From Niastella soli (GTDB lineage Bacteria > Bacteroidota > Bacteroidia > Chitinophagales > Chitinophagaceae), in assembly GCF_017742245.1 (NCBI RefSeq), contig NZ_JAGHKO010000004.1:1-64000 (forward strand): 64,000 bases of DNA. The letters run 5' to 3'. The number at the start of each line of letters is the position of its first letter. The first letter of the stretch is position 1. The translations under genes were made by a program, and so were the position numbers. Shown here one piece after another: positions 44,632 to 55,500 of the stretch. Below the pieces are notes generated by a model. That model searched no databases. It saw only the letters and a program-made list of their open reading frames with translations, and was not told where the DNA came from.

Positions 44632-45018
44632 TTATTGCGCCGCCACCGCCTCAATCTCCAGCTTCCATCTTTTGTCCAGTAAGGGGCAACAAATAACCGT
44701 CCGGGCCGGCGAATGGCTTCCCAGGTATTTCATTAACATTTTTACATTGGCTTCATCATACGATGGATCTGCCAGGTAAAAACGCAAGGAAACAAGATGC
44801 GCATAACTCATACCTGCGGCATTAAGTATGACACCCATATGCTGCCAGATCAGCTCAGCCTGCTCTTCAAATCCCTCCGGCATATCAATGCCATTCGACA
44901 AATACCCATTCAATCCGCTTATAAACAATAAGCTGGCGCTACCGTTCACCTGTACAGCATGACTGTAATTGCGATAAGGCGGAAAAAGGTTTTCCGGATT
45001 GTGTAGTTGCATTTTCAT
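44632..45018 (-). CDS. RidA family protein
   Basis: A 128-residue Rid-fold protein. Visible are YSHAVQVNGSASLLFISGLN, the middle helix QAELIWQHMGVILNAAGMSY, LVSLRFYLADPS, and the active-site Arg in SPARTVICC, followed by KWKLEIEAVA-like end (WKLEIEAVAAQ). RidA proteins hydrolyse reactive enamines/imines from PLP enzymes to ketoacids. The Arg is kept, but the overall match to canonical RidA is moderate, so another Rid subfamily is likely. Confidence 0.88.
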   Translation of the reverse strand: MKMQLHNPENLFPPYRNYSHAVQVNGSASLLFISGLNGYLSNGIDMPEGFEEQAELIWQHMGVILNAAGMSYAHLVSLRFYLADPSYDEANVKMLMKYLGSHSPARTVICCPLLDKRWKLEIEAVAAQ

Positions 45019-45150
45019 GTACTAAATATACTGTAAACTTAACCTTCAACGCGCCGTTTCCATTTTGCATTAACTCCATTTACCTATAACTTTAACCTCC
45101 GTCCCGCCAATACAGCTCCCAATTATTACTGAAAAAATAAATTTATTGCT

Positions 45151-45594
45151 ATGAGCACAAGATTCCAAATGGGTAAAGTACAACCCGAAGCTTATAAAGC
45201 CATGAACGCATTGGATACTTATATCAGAACTACCTCCGTTGACCCCATTCACCGGGAAATGATCAAGATAAGAGCTTCGCAGATCAACGGCTGTGCCTAT
45301 TGTATCAATCAACACACCCACGATGCACGCAAACTGGGCGAAACGGAACAACGGATTTATTTAATGAGCGCCTGGCATGAAGCGCCTAATGTCTTCACCG
45401 AAGAGGAGCAGTTGATCCTGGCCATCACTGAGGAGATCACGCTCATCAGCGAACAGGGACTTAGTGATGAACTGTACGATCAGGCCATTGAAGTATTTGG
45501 CGAAGAAAAAACCGCCCAGATCATTATGATCGCCATTACCATCAATGCCTGGAACCGCATTGGGGTAGGACTGAACATGCACCCCGCACTGTAA
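45151..45594 (+). CDS. Carboxymuconolactone decarboxylase/AhpD-like protein
   Basis: A 147-residue helical protein with the AhpD core: KIRASQINGCAYCINQHTHDARK carries the CxxC pair and a following His, as in AhpD-type peroxidase partners. The C-terminal helices (IIMIAITINAWNRIGVGL) fit the family. Role is likely detoxification of peroxides or a related redox reaction, with no more specific substrate visible. Confidence 0.9.
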   Translation: MSTRFQMGKVQPEAYKAMNALDTYIRTTSVDPIHREMIKIRASQINGCAYCINQHTHDARKLGETEQRIYLMSAWHEAPNVFTEEEQLILAITEEITLISEQGLSDELYDQAIEVFGEEKTAQIIMIAITINAWNRIGVGLNMHPAL

Positions 45595-45692
45595 TTAAAA
45601 TCACACTGCAGATATGTTGCTGAAATGGCATATGTTGTAGTGAAAATGCCTCCAGAAGGCAAATACTTTTTTCCCCAATATTTCGTTAACAT

Positions 45693-45742
45693 CAAAGCTT
45701 TACGGAGAAACTCGTAGTTCCCTGTAAAGCTTTGTATTTTTT
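45693..45742 (+). terminator. Hairpin terminator after the AhpD-like gene
   Basis: Inverted repeat CAAAGCTTTAC / GTAAAGCTTTG (11 bp, perfect, 20-nt loop) followed by TATTTTTTT, about 100 bp after the stop codon. Confidence 0.75.
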
Positions 45743-45765
45743 TAAGTATTCAGCAGTTATTTTTG
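45731..45765 (+). promoter_or_regulatory. Bacteroidota-type promoter of the AsmA-like gene
   Basis: TTTG at 45731 and TATTTTTG at 45758-45765 fit the -33 and -7 elements (TTTG / TAnnTTTG) with a 23-bp spacer, 46 bp before the ATG at 45812. The -33 box overlaps the preceding terminator stem. Confidence 0.45.
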
Positions 45766-45811
45766 CACCGGCTTTGCTTGACCGTAATTAGAACCCCAAA
45801 CCAATTCGTCC

Positions 45812-48800
45812 ATGAAAAGCAAGACGCGTAAAAGGCTCATTCGCTTTATATTGATCCCGATCATTGTGCTGTTGCTGTTGGTAGGTACCGCATTTATTAT
45901 GCTTACCACCCAACAAACCAGGTTGGTAAAAATGGCACTGAAAGAACTGAATAAAAAACTACCTGGTACTATCTCCGTTGAAAAAAGTGAGATTTCCTTC
46001 CTTGATAATTTCCCTTATATCTCCATTCGCCTTTCACAGGTACGCTTTTATGCCACCAAACGCACTACCGACAAACCCCTGTTTGCGGCTGAACGGGTAT
46101 TTGCCGGCTTTAGCCTGTCTGATATCCTGAATCAGAATTATAAAGTGAAGGTTATAGGCACAAAGAACGGCCATCTCGATCTGGTTGAAGAAAAGAACGG
46201 CCAGTTGAATATTATAGAAGCCAGCCGCATGGCTCCCGATACTACCGCAAAAACCGACACGACGGAATCGCCGCTGAAACTCGACATCAAAAAGATCGTA
46301 CTTAAGGGTATGACGCTTTCTTTCATCGACAAACAAAACGATCAAACAATCGTTTCGAAGATTGAAAAGATAACCTCGTCGATCCAAAACGACAGTCTGA
46401 AGATAAATGCCGGCCTCCATGGTAAATTTGTTCTCGATTATACCAGTCCCGCTTACCCGACATTATTTCGCAATAAACACGTGGAAACAGATTTTGTGAT
46501 CACGTATGGAAAAGTCAACGAATTGCTTAGCATTGATACCGGAAAGCTAAAACTGGAAGATGCCGTGTTTAACATAGCAGGCACATATAGTCTGCAGAAA
46601 AACAACAATGCCATCGACCTCAAATTTGCCGGCGACAAACCAGATCTGCAACAGCTGTTTGCCTTTATTCCTGAATCTGCCGCTAAAGAGATTAAACGAT
46701 TCAAATATGATGGCCATGTGAACTTTGATGGAACGGTTAAAGGCAGTCTGGCCAACGGACAAATGCCTCGTATAGACCTGAATTTCGGCTGCGCCGAAGC
46801 CTGGCTGCACAACTCCGAAACCAATAAAAAACTCGATTCCCTGGCCTTTAAAGGCTATTACACCAATGGGGATGCCCGAAACCTCAAAACATCGGAACTG
46901 CGTTTGCTGGGCATGCATGCCAAACCCGGCAGCGGCGTTTTTGACGGGAACTTCATCATGCGCGATTTTGAGAATCCCAAGATCCTCATGCAATTAAATT
47001 CCAATCTGGAACTGGAATTTATTGGCGCCTTCCTCGGAATAAAAGACCTGCAGCGCATAACGGGACAGATCAGTTTAAAAATGAATTTTAAAGAACTGAT
47101 GGACATGAGCGCCCCCGAACAATCGATGGGCAAACTCACTGAAGGCATTCAAAGCGAGCTCGCCGTTCGCAACCTTACCTTCCGCATACCGAATTATCCA
47201 TATAATGTAGAACACCTGAATCTGCATGCCAACATGAAAAGCGGCTTTGTAACGCTGGATTCACTGGTATGCAACATCGGGCATTCCGATTTTTATGTCG
47301 CAGGCTCGCTCAGTGATCTGCCCGCCATCTTCCATGCCCAAAGCAAACCCGTACAGGCAACCCTGCGGGCGCATAGCCGGCAAATGATCCTACGTGAGCT
47401 TTTTAACATCGATACCGCCAAAAACCGTAAAGGAAAGGAAGAGATCTACGGGTTCAACATTGGCGTATCGCTGGAAACTTCCGTGCACGAATTGTTACAT
47501 CCCAACCCTTTACCTAAAGGGCTAGTGAAGATAGAACACCTCAATGCCGACTTTAAAAGATTCCCGCATGAGTTCAAGGAGTTTGGTGCCGAACTCACCA
47601 TTGCCGATACCATGTTGCGGTTAAAGAATTTTGCCGGTCATATTGATAGCTCCGATATCCAGTTCAGCGGTCGCGTAAATAACTATGCGCTCTGGTTCGA
47701 TAAAGTAAAAAAGGGCAGGACCGAAATAGCCTTTGACCTGAAATCTCAACGGCTGGCACTGCGGGACCTGCTGAGCCGCAAAACCAAAAAGATGGTACCT
47801 ACAGACTGGCACGACGAAGTGGCCACCAATCTGTGGTTGCGTTCCAAAAGCCAGCTGCGGTATGACTCCGTGTTCAAATTTGCCAATATAAAGATCGCCA
47901 ATATCTCGGGCCAGTTAACAAAACATGCCATTCAACTGGATAGCATCAAAGGCAATGTAAAGTTCAACACCGATAACTTTATCAAGATCGACACCCTTAC
48001 CGGAAAGATCGGCCGCAGCGATTTTGATCTCAACATGCGCTTATACACCGGTAACGACAGCGCCAGGAAGATGAAGGAGAATTACCTTAGATTCAACTCC
48101 CGCTTCCTCGATATTGACCAGCTGACCAATTACAAGTTTACTGCCATGGAAGAAACACCAGCTGCCATACCCGACACAGCAGCTGTGGCTACCACCAACA
48201 CCACACAAACCCATACTGTATCCAATTCAAAACACGCGAAAGCATTCAATATCTTTGAAGTACCGTTTATTAATTTCAATGCATCAATAAACATTGGCAA
48301 AGTGAAGTATCGCCGGTTGTGGATCAAGAACATCGAAACCAACTTGCGCATGCTGGAAACACACCACCTGTACCTGGACACCCTGCACATGGAAATGGCC
48401 GGTGGCAAAATAGATGCCCGCGCGCATTTCAATGGCAGCACTCCTGAAAAGATCTATTTAAGGACCCGCATTAAAGTAAATGATGTAGACCTGGAGAAAA
48501 TGCTGTTGAAGCTCGATTACCTGGGCCAGGACTATGTGATCAATAAAAACCTGAAAGGACATATGACCGGTCAAATAAGAGGCTACATGCGCGTACATCC
48601 TGATCTTACGCCCATGCTTGACCAGTCGCAGGCAGAACTAAATATAAACATCTACAATGGAGAGCTCGTGAATTTTGCGCCTATGTCGGCCATGGCGGCT
48701 TATTTCAAGGATAAGAACATGACCAGGATCCGGTTCGATACCCTGCGCAATGTGCTTACATTTAAAGACAATACCCTGAACATCCCAACCATGAATATCA

Positions 48801-49063
48801 ACTCTTCATTGGGCTTTCTGGAGTTCTCCGGCACCCAGTCGCTCGATATGAAGATGGCCTATTTTGTACGTATTCCGCTGAAAATGGTCACCTCGGTAGG
48901 TTTCAATATGCTGTTCCATAAGAAAAAGGAAGAAATAGACCCCGACCAGGTTGACGCAATTGAATACCGCGACAAAGACAAACGGGTCCGCTTTATGAAC
49001 CTGACCATCACCGGCACCCCCGATAACTATAAAGTAGGTTTGGGTAAACCGAAAAAAGCATAA
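45812..49063 (+). CDS. AsmA family protein
   Basis: A 1083-residue protein with one N-terminal transmembrane helix (FILIPIIVLLLLVGTAFIML) and a very long periplasmic part rich in beta strands, ending with an AsmA C-terminal-like repeat (YFKDKNMTRIRFDTLRNVLTFK, NIPTMNINSSLGFLEFSGTQ, DMKMAYFVRIPLKMV). The AsmA/TamB/YhdP group forms beta-groove bridges thought to move phospholipids to the outer membrane. That role is inferred from the family. It stands as a single-gene unit. Confidence 0.88.
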   Translation: MKSKTRKRLIRFILIPIIVLLLLVGTAFIMLTTQQTRLVKMALKELNKKLPGTISVEKSEISFLDNFPYISIRLSQVRFYATKRTTDKPLFAAERVFAGFSLSDILNQNYKVKVIGTKNGHLDLVEEKNGQLNIIEASRMAPDTTAKTDTTESPLKLDIKKIVLKGMTLSFIDKQNDQTIVSKIEKITSSIQNDSLKINAGLHGKFVLDYTSPAYPTLFRNKHVETDFVITYGKVNELLSIDTGKLKLEDAVFNIAGTYSLQKNNNAIDLKFAGDKPDLQQLFAFIPESAAKEIKRFKYDGHVNFDGTVKGSLANGQMPRIDLNFGCAEAWLHNSETNKKLDSLAFKGYYTNGDARNLKTSELRLLGMHAKPGSGVFDGNFIMRDFENPKILMQLNSNLELEFIGAFLGIKDLQRITGQISLKMNFKELMDMSAPEQSMGKLTEGIQSELAVRNLTFRIPNYPYNVEHLNLHANMKSGFVTLDSLVCNIGHSDFYVAGSLSDLPAIFHAQSKPVQATLRAHSRQMILRELFNIDTAKNRKGKEEIYGFNIGVSLETSVHELLHPNPLPKGLVKIEHLNADFKRFPHEFKEFGAELTIADTMLRLKNFAGHIDSSDIQFSGRVNNYALWFDKVKKGRTEIAFDLKSQRLALRDLLSRKTKKMVPTDWHDEVATNLWLRSKSQLRYDSVFKFANIKIANISGQLTKHAIQLDSIKGNVKFNTDNFIKIDTLTGKIGRSDFDLNMRLYTGNDSARKMKENYLRFNSRFLDIDQLTNYKFTAMEETPAAIPDTAAVATTNTTQTHTVSNSKHAKAFNIFEVPFINFNASINIGKVKYRRLWIKNIETNLRMLETHHLYLDTLHMEMAGGKIDARAHFNGSTPEKIYLRTRIKVNDVDLEKMLLKLDYLGQDYVINKNLKGHMTGQIRGYMRVHPDLTPMLDQSQAELNINIYNGELVNFAPMSAMAAYFKDKNMTRIRFDTLRNVLTFKDNTLNIPTMNINSSLGFLEFSGTQSLDMKMAYFVRIPLKMVTSVGFNMLFHKKKEEIDPDQVDAIEYRDKDKRVRFMNLTITGTPDNYKVGLGKPKKA

Positions 49064-49074
49064 AGAATAAAATG

Positions 49075-49133
49075 ACCTGTAAGGTTCGCCTTTGAGTCCT
49101 GAACAAATAGGACGATGTTGCGAACCTGACAGG
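49075..49133. repeat. Nested palindromic repeat
   Basis: Outer arms ACCTGTAAGGTTCGC and GCGAACCTGACAGG (one mismatch) enclose a second hairpin GTCCT/AGGAC. No poly-T follows. It lies between the converging AsmA-like and TlpA-like genes and resembles short palindromic intergenic repeats. Confidence 0.6.
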
Positions 49134-49218
49134 CCAAACACTTTGAAACAGACCTGACAAGTACAAAACATCTCACTGCATATGCAAGCTCAGATGATGC
49201 ACTTTACAGGTCTTTTCT

Positions 49219-50586
49219 TTAATTCTTCAGCGTATTCAACAATAATTCCTTTAACTCAGGCGCAGAAGGCCGAGGCGAATCTACCGTTACTATTTTTCCT
49301 TCCTTATCAAAAACCAGAAAACGGGGAATACCATGAATATCGTAATACCTGGTAAACTCACTCCAGCCTTTGGCGTATAATTGAATACCACGCAGTTGTT
49401 CTTTGGCAACAAAATTCTTCCATTTCTCTTTGTCCTTTTCTTCATCAACAGAAATAGAAACAAAGGCAATGTCCTTATCCCGTAGTTCTTCTTCCAGTTT
49501 TTTCAAATGGGGAAGCTCCGCTTTACAGGGACCACACCAGGTAGCCCACACATCAACCAGCACCACTTTACCTTTCAAACTGGCTAAGGTAACAACGTTC
49601 CCACTTGAATCGGGGTATGAAAAATTGAATGCTTTATCTCCTTTTCTATAAGTGCTTAAACGCTTCAAATTCCGCGCGTACCTGGCCTGCATAGTATCAG
49701 TTACCAGGTATTTTTTTACAGGTTCAATTTCCTGGTTAAACTTTTCAAGCGACCTGTAACCCGGCAATTGATTTTCTACAAAAATCCCTTTAATGGTATC
49801 ATTGCCAAAAAAATCCAGCATCTCTGATATCGTAGGCCTTTCTTTGGAGTCAGGATTTTTAACCTTACCATACTTATAGATGGAATATAACATGATCAGA
49901 TCTACCCCATTACCTGAATTTAAAACAGCGGTATTGGTGAATTTATTAGGCTGTACTATGGTATTGTAATAGGGGATCATTTCGTCTTTGCCAGGAAATT
50001 TCGAGTTGGGAGTAAGCATGAATTTCAAAGCAGCATGTTCTATATCAAAGTCGACAGCATTTTTCAACAGATCATTGAATGCAGCATTAGGGGTCTTGAT
50101 CTTTTTCTTAAAAGCATCGGCCTTTGGCAGAAAGGCTGTAAGGATAGGAAAGAAGCTGGCATAGGTAGCGGTATCTTTCCGGGGAAAAATGCTCATCCGG
50201 GTAACCGGTTCCGCAAAATCATTCCACTCTTTTAAAAGTTTATTCTCCGGCGTTGGTTGTACAAATGCATAATTGCCGCTATCATTAATGGCAATTTGAA
50301 ATTTATCGCCTGCTTTTAAATAAAGGCGGATAAAACTTCTGCGGCCCTGGTTGCTTAAATAATAAAAGCCATCACGGATGTTGGGCAAAGCAAATGCAAA
50401 TTGGTACTGGCCATTGATCCGGGCAGTTGCCATCTCCAGCTTTTCCCCGTTCTGTACATCGAACAATACCATCGATTTCGTTTTATCACTATTTACAGTA
50501 CCCTGCACAAGGGTGAGTTTGCCCTGTGCAGTTACCGATAAGGCGGTAAAACAATATAAAACACTAAACAATACCCTGATTCTCAT
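49219..50586 (-). CDS. TlpA/ResA-like thioredoxin-fold protein with DUF4369-like N terminus
   Basis: A 455-residue exported protein (signal peptide ending SVTAQ). The N-terminal 120 residues (LVQGTVNSDKTKSMVLFDVQ...) look like DUF4369, a middle helical part follows, and the C-terminal 140 residues are a thioredoxin domain with DVWATWCGPCKAELPHLKKL and a cis-Pro in GIPRFLV. It most likely reduces disulfides in the periplasm. This architecture is very common in Bacteroidota. Confidence 0.92.
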   Translation of the reverse strand: MRIRVLFSVLYCFTALSVTAQGKLTLVQGTVNSDKTKSMVLFDVQNGEKLEMATARINGQYQFAFALPNIRDGFYYLSNQGRRSFIRLYLKAGDKFQIAINDSGNYAFVQPTPENKLLKEWNDFAEPVTRMSIFPRKDTATYASFFPILTAFLPKADAFKKKIKTPNAAFNDLLKNAVDFDIEHAALKFMLTPNSKFPGKDEMIPYYNTIVQPNKFTNTAVLNSGNGVDLIMLYSIYKYGKVKNPDSKERPTISEMLDFFGNDTIKGIFVENQLPGYRSLEKFNQEIEPVKKYLVTDTMQARYARNLKRLSTYRKGDKAFNFSYPDSSGNVVTLASLKGKVVLVDVWATWCGPCKAELPHLKKLEEELRDKDIAFVSISVDEEKDKEKWKNFVAKEQLRGIQLYAKGWSEFTRYYDIHGIPRFLVFDKEGKIVTVDSPRPSAPELKELLLNTLKN

Positions 50587-50755
50587 TTAATAGTTATTTT
50601 AAAAATGGGGTGATGAATACAGATAAATTATCTTGCGGTTGTAGGTACAAACGATGTAATTGAAAAATTTACCCCATCCCAAAAGGCTATTGTTCAACAA
50701 ATAATTTATGCAGACTGTAATTTTATTTTGATATTGAGACACTTTTTCCCGTTTC

Positions 50756-51391
50756 ATGCACAGCAACCAAAACGAACATATAGAGGAACATAAGCTATGG
50801 GACTCCTTTTTAAAAGGAGATGATAAAAGCCTGGAGATCATTTACCGGCGCTTCTTTGATGAGCTCTACAACTATGGTATTAAATGGCTTAACGACATTT
50901 CACTAACAGAAGACTCCATCCAGGACCTGTTTGTAAAATTGCTGCGCACCCGAAAAAACCTCTCCGCCACCACTTCTATTAAATACTACCTTTTCAGGGC
51001 TTTCCGGTCAATTGTTTTAGACAAATTAAAAGCGAAAAGCAAAACCGATCATCTGGACGAAGCCGGAAAATCCTTATTTGTATTTGAACTGTCGCCCGAA
51101 AAGAATATGATCATGCAGGAAGAGAACACCTCCCTGCAACTGCGGCTCACAGCGGCGCTGGATGCATTAACGCCCCGGCAACGGGAAGCTATTTTCTTAC
51201 GCTATATAGAAGGCTTCTCCTACGAACAGGTAGCGGCCATGATGGACCTTACCACCAAAGGCACCTATAAATTAATGGCCCGGGCCATCGATGCGCTGAA
51301 GGAGCAATTAAAGGGAACCGCATGGCAGATTTTTATGCCGGCAGGACTACTAATTCCCCTTTTAAAAAATATTTTAAAAATGATGGGGTAA
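50756..51391 (+). CDS. ECF RNA polymerase sigma factor (FecI-like)
   Basis: A 211-residue sigma factor. Region 2: LEIIYRRFFDELYNYGIKWL, TEDSIQDLFVKLLRTRKNL and YYLFRAFRSIVLDKLK; region 4: ALDALTPRQREAIFLRYIEG and YEQVAAMMDLTTKGTYKLMA. A hydrophobic tail (MPAGLLIPLLKNILKM) is typical of the Bacteroidota FecI-like group. It precedes a FecR anti-sigma gene and a SusC receptor with an STN domain, so it forms the first part of a cell-surface signalling system. Confidence 0.93.
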   Translation: MHSNQNEHIEEHKLWDSFLKGDDKSLEIIYRRFFDELYNYGIKWLNDISLTEDSIQDLFVKLLRTRKNLSATTSIKYYLFRAFRSIVLDKLKAKSKTDHLDEAGKSLFVFELSPEKNMIMQEENTSLQLRLTAALDALTPRQREAIFLRYIEGFSYEQVAAMMDLTTKGTYKLMARAIDALKEQLKGTAWQIFMPAGLLIPLLKNILKMMG

Positions 51392-51457
51392 AAAATAAAA
51401 CGCCCTCGTTTTATTCATATACCTATTACCATTACCACCTATCCGAACGTTCATTAT

Positions 51458-52471
51458 ATGCCAGACCAATACGCGAAATACGATCAATACATGGTGTCCG
51501 ACTTTATGTTGGATGAAGACTTCCTGTTGTGGATCAAACAACCGGATGCAGCAAAAGATGCATTCTGGAATGGTCTGGTGCTGGCATATCCCCATCAGGG
51601 AGAAAACATGTCAGCCGCCCGTACACTGGCAAAAGCCATTACAGCACAAAAAGTAAAAGCAAGCGAAGCCACTAAAGACAGGATCTGGAATGCAGTCACC
51701 CACTCAAACAGCAAGGTGGTTACCATGAGACGCGCCTTCAGGTGGGTAGCCGCCGCAGCGGTTGTACTCATTGCAGGCAGCCTGATCTTTTTTCAATACC
51801 TGCGCACCAATGAATCTTTGATAAAAACAGCGTATGGCCAAAAACGCACCATCTCCCTTCCTGATGGAAGTCAGGTAGTGCTCAATGCCAATACGCAAAT
51901 CAAATACAAACCCCGTCCGGGAAAGAATGCCCCACGCGAAGTCTGGATCACTGGCGAAGCCTGGTTCAATGTGGTGCATATAAATAAGAAGGGAACACCC
52001 GTACAACCAGCCGAGCGTTTCATTGTGCATTTGCCCAATATGAATGTCGAAGTGCTGGGAACTACCTTCACCGTTAATACCCGGCGTAACCAGGAACAGG
52101 TAGTATTGCAAACCGGTAGGGTAAAAGTGGAATTACCCTCCAACCCATCGGCAATCTACCTGCAACCAGGCGAAAGGGTTAGTTACAATAAAAACAGTAA
52201 AGTACTTTTAAAAGCTATAACCAATCCAGCTGATTGCTCCTTATGGAAAGAGAACAGGTTGAAGTTTGATAACACACCGTTGCGGGAAGTAATACAACTT
52301 ATAGAAGATGATTATGGTTACAAAGTAGAAGTTACCGACAGCACTATTTTAGACCGAACCCTCGGTGGCAACCTTTCCTCAGAAAATGAACAGATCTTAT
52401 TCAAAGCACTGGAAAACATGTTGGATGTAAACATTACAGTCAACAATAAAACGGTTACGATCAGTAAGTAA
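51458..52471 (+). CDS. FecR family anti-sigma factor
   Basis: A 337-residue inner-membrane protein. The cytoplasmic N-terminal 90 residues bind the sigma factor (family knowledge). One TM helix (WVAAAAVVLIAGSLIFF, about 90-107) leads to the periplasmic FecR domain (TISLPDGSQVVLNANTQIKY, GEAWFNVVH, VEVLGTTFTVNT) and a C-terminal DUF4974 domain (LREVIQLIEDDYGYKVEV). DUF4974 should contact the STN domain of the SusC-like receptor encoded next. Confidence 0.94.
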   Translation: MPDQYAKYDQYMVSDFMLDEDFLLWIKQPDAAKDAFWNGLVLAYPHQGENMSAARTLAKAITAQKVKASEATKDRIWNAVTHSNSKVVTMRRAFRWVAAAAVVLIAGSLIFFQYLRTNESLIKTAYGQKRTISLPDGSQVVLNANTQIKYKPRPGKNAPREVWITGEAWFNVVHINKKGTPVQPAERFIVHLPNMNVEVLGTTFTVNTRRNQEQVVLQTGRVKVELPSNPSAIYLQPGERVSYNKNSKVLLKAITNPADCSLWKENRLKFDNTPLREVIQLIEDDYGYKVEVTDSTILDRTLGGNLSSENEQILFKALENMLDVNITVNNKTVTISK

Positions 52472-52500
52472 TAACCAAACTTTAAACTGAAACAGTACGA

Positions 52501-55500
52501 ATGAACAAACTGCTATTGCATAGCAAGGTGATGGCTATTGCCATTACTGCAGCGCTATGCGTTTCAACATGGGAAAATGACGCCTATAGTGCCGATGCAC
52601 GCTATTCTCACTATTGGCATCAGGCCACTTCCGTAAAGTCGATCCTCGATGCTATTGCAGCTCATTACAAGATCAACTTCGTATATGAAGACCGGCTGGT
52701 AAAAGGACGATCCTCAGCATATACTTTTGTTCCCGGCCAGGCTCCTATACAACAGGTTTTGCTGGAGCTATTGACGCCGCTGGGACTAAAAGCCTCCCGG
52801 CTCGACGACAAGAACTTCACCATTACCGTGGTAAAACGTGCCACCCACCATGCAACCACACTTAATGACACGACCAACAATACAGGCGCGAATACGGTGA
52901 CGCTTGCAGACACCACCATAAAACCCGTTATAACCGATCAACCATACACAGACACCACTGGTACCGAAAAAATAATCCGGGGCCGGGTATTGTCTGCTAA
53001 TGGCGAAGGACCGGTTGTTGGTGCTTCCATTCTGGTACCCAATATGAAACTGGGTACTACCAGCGATGTAGAAGGGTATTTTACGTTGCGCATTCCCGCC
53101 GCTACCCGTAGCATTACAGTAGCTCACGTAAGTTATTTGCCACAGTACATGGCCCCCGATAACAAATCGCTGATGACGATCAGGTTAAAGCCTAAAAAGG
53201 AGCAACTGGAAGAAGTTATTGTAAGTACAGGTTTGTATAAAAGGCCAAAAGAAAATTTTACCGGTGCTGCCGCCACCGTTTCTGGTGATGACCTGCGCAA
53301 AGTGAACAGCGTAAATGTGCTGGATGCACTGAAAGTATTCGATCCTTCCATTCGCATTCCCGATAACGTTCAATTCGGAAGCGACCCCAATAGATTACCT
53401 ATGATAACCATGCGGGGAACCAATAATTTCCCCCAGCAAACCACAGGCGCTACGGCGTCTGTTTCGGGAGCCGATTACATGGCCAATTACTCCAAGAACC
53501 CCAACCAGCCACTCTTCATTCTCGATGGTTTTGAGGTAAGTCTGCAAAAGATCTATGACCTCGACATCAACCGTATTGCCAGTTTTACCATTTTAAAAGA
53601 TGCAGCCGCCACTTCCATGTATGGTTCCAAAGCAGCCAATGGAGTAATTGTAGTTGAAACGCGTCAGCCGCTGCCCGGCAAATTGCGATTGAACTACAGT
53701 GGCATGATGCAGGTAGCAGCCCCCGATCTGACTGTATATGATCTTACCAATGCCGCCGAAAAACTGGAAGTAGAACGCCTGGCCGGCGTATATAATGAAT
53801 TCGCTTCCGGTGTACGGCCCGATGCCGATGCCGTTTTGCGTGCCCGCTACGCAAGCAGGTTAACTGCTGTACAACAGGGCGTGAATACGTACTGGTTGAA
53901 CAAACCGGTGAGGACCGGAATAGGAACACGGCACTCGGTATACCTGGAAGGCGGCGACGCCATCATCCGCTATGGATTAGAGATGTCTTATAGTAACAAC
54001 AGCGGGGTAATGAAAAACAGCAACCGGGATAATTATAGTGGCGCCATGAACTTCAGTTACCGGCACAAAGGCCTGTTGTTTAAAAATATTTTATCCGTCG
54101 CCTTTAACAAATCACGCAACTCCAACTACGGTTCATTTTCCGATTACATCAAACAGAACCAGTATTGGAATCCCTATGATTCAAACGGCAATGTGGTACG
54201 GGTGCTCGAAACGGTACTGGATCCGATTAATGCTGCTACCGTTTCTAAATCTTATTTAAATCCGTTATACAATGCCTCCCTGAATACGGTTGACAGGTCC
54301 GACTATTCCAACGTGATCAACCAAACCAATATTGAATGGCTACTGGGTAGAGGAGTGCGATTGACCGGCAAGTTGCAACTTACCAAACAACAAGACGGCA
54401 GCGACTATTTTTTACCCGCACAGCATACCAGCTTCGATACCGTAACCAGCATAACCCGTAAAGGAATTTATACTAAAGGCGAGGGCAACTTCTTTTCTTA
54501 TGATGGGACTGTACAACTGGATTATAGCAAAAAGCTGGGCCGTCATCTGATCCTGAATTCAACCGGCAGCAGCATTTCCCAAACTACCAGCGACTTCACG
54601 ACGGTTACGGCAACCGGGTTTCCCAATGACCGCCTCGACCAGATCAACTTCGGTAATAACTACCAGGAGAACAGCAAGCCTAAGTATACCAATAGTACCA
54701 CCCGGCTTATTTCAGCCTATACCAACTTTAACTATAGCTATGACAGCCGTTATGCTGCCGACTTCAGCATCAGGTCCGACGGTTCATCACAATTCGGTAC
54801 GCAGAAACGCTTTGGCACCTTCTGGAGTGCCGGCGTAAGCTGGAACCTGCACAAGGAAAAAATACTGGCCCACCAATCATACATCAATCTCTTCCGTGTG
54901 CGCAGCAGCATCGGCACCACAGGCGACAGCCGGTTTCAATCGTTCATGGGCATAACTACCTATGAATATTATACCGATCAAAACTATCGCGGACAGGCAG
55001 GCTCCATAATAAAAGGCTATGGCAATGAAAACCTGCAATGGCAAAATACCCTGAAAAAAAATATAGGCATTGATCTTGGTTTATTCAGGGAGCGCGTACT
55101 CATCAACTTCGACATGTACCGGGAAAATACCGACCAGCTCATCCTGGATATCAACACGCCGTTATCAGTAGGGTTTAGCAGTTATAAAGAAAATGTGGGT
55201 GAACTGGAAAACAGGGGTTATGAATTTAAACTAAACGTTTTTGTTATAAAGAACGAAAACAAACAATTCTACTGGAACATCTTTGGAAATGGTTTACATA
55301 ACCGCGATTATATTAAATCAATTTCCAATTCGCTGAAGAAGCTGAACGAGTTAAATGACAAGAACTCTGACAAACCTTCTGACGAAAATTATAACAAACA
55401 AACAAAAACACAATTCCGTTTCCAGGAAGGCGAAAGTGTGAACGCCATTTGGGCTGTGCCATCATTGGGCATAGACCCCAGCACCGGACGTGAAGTATAT

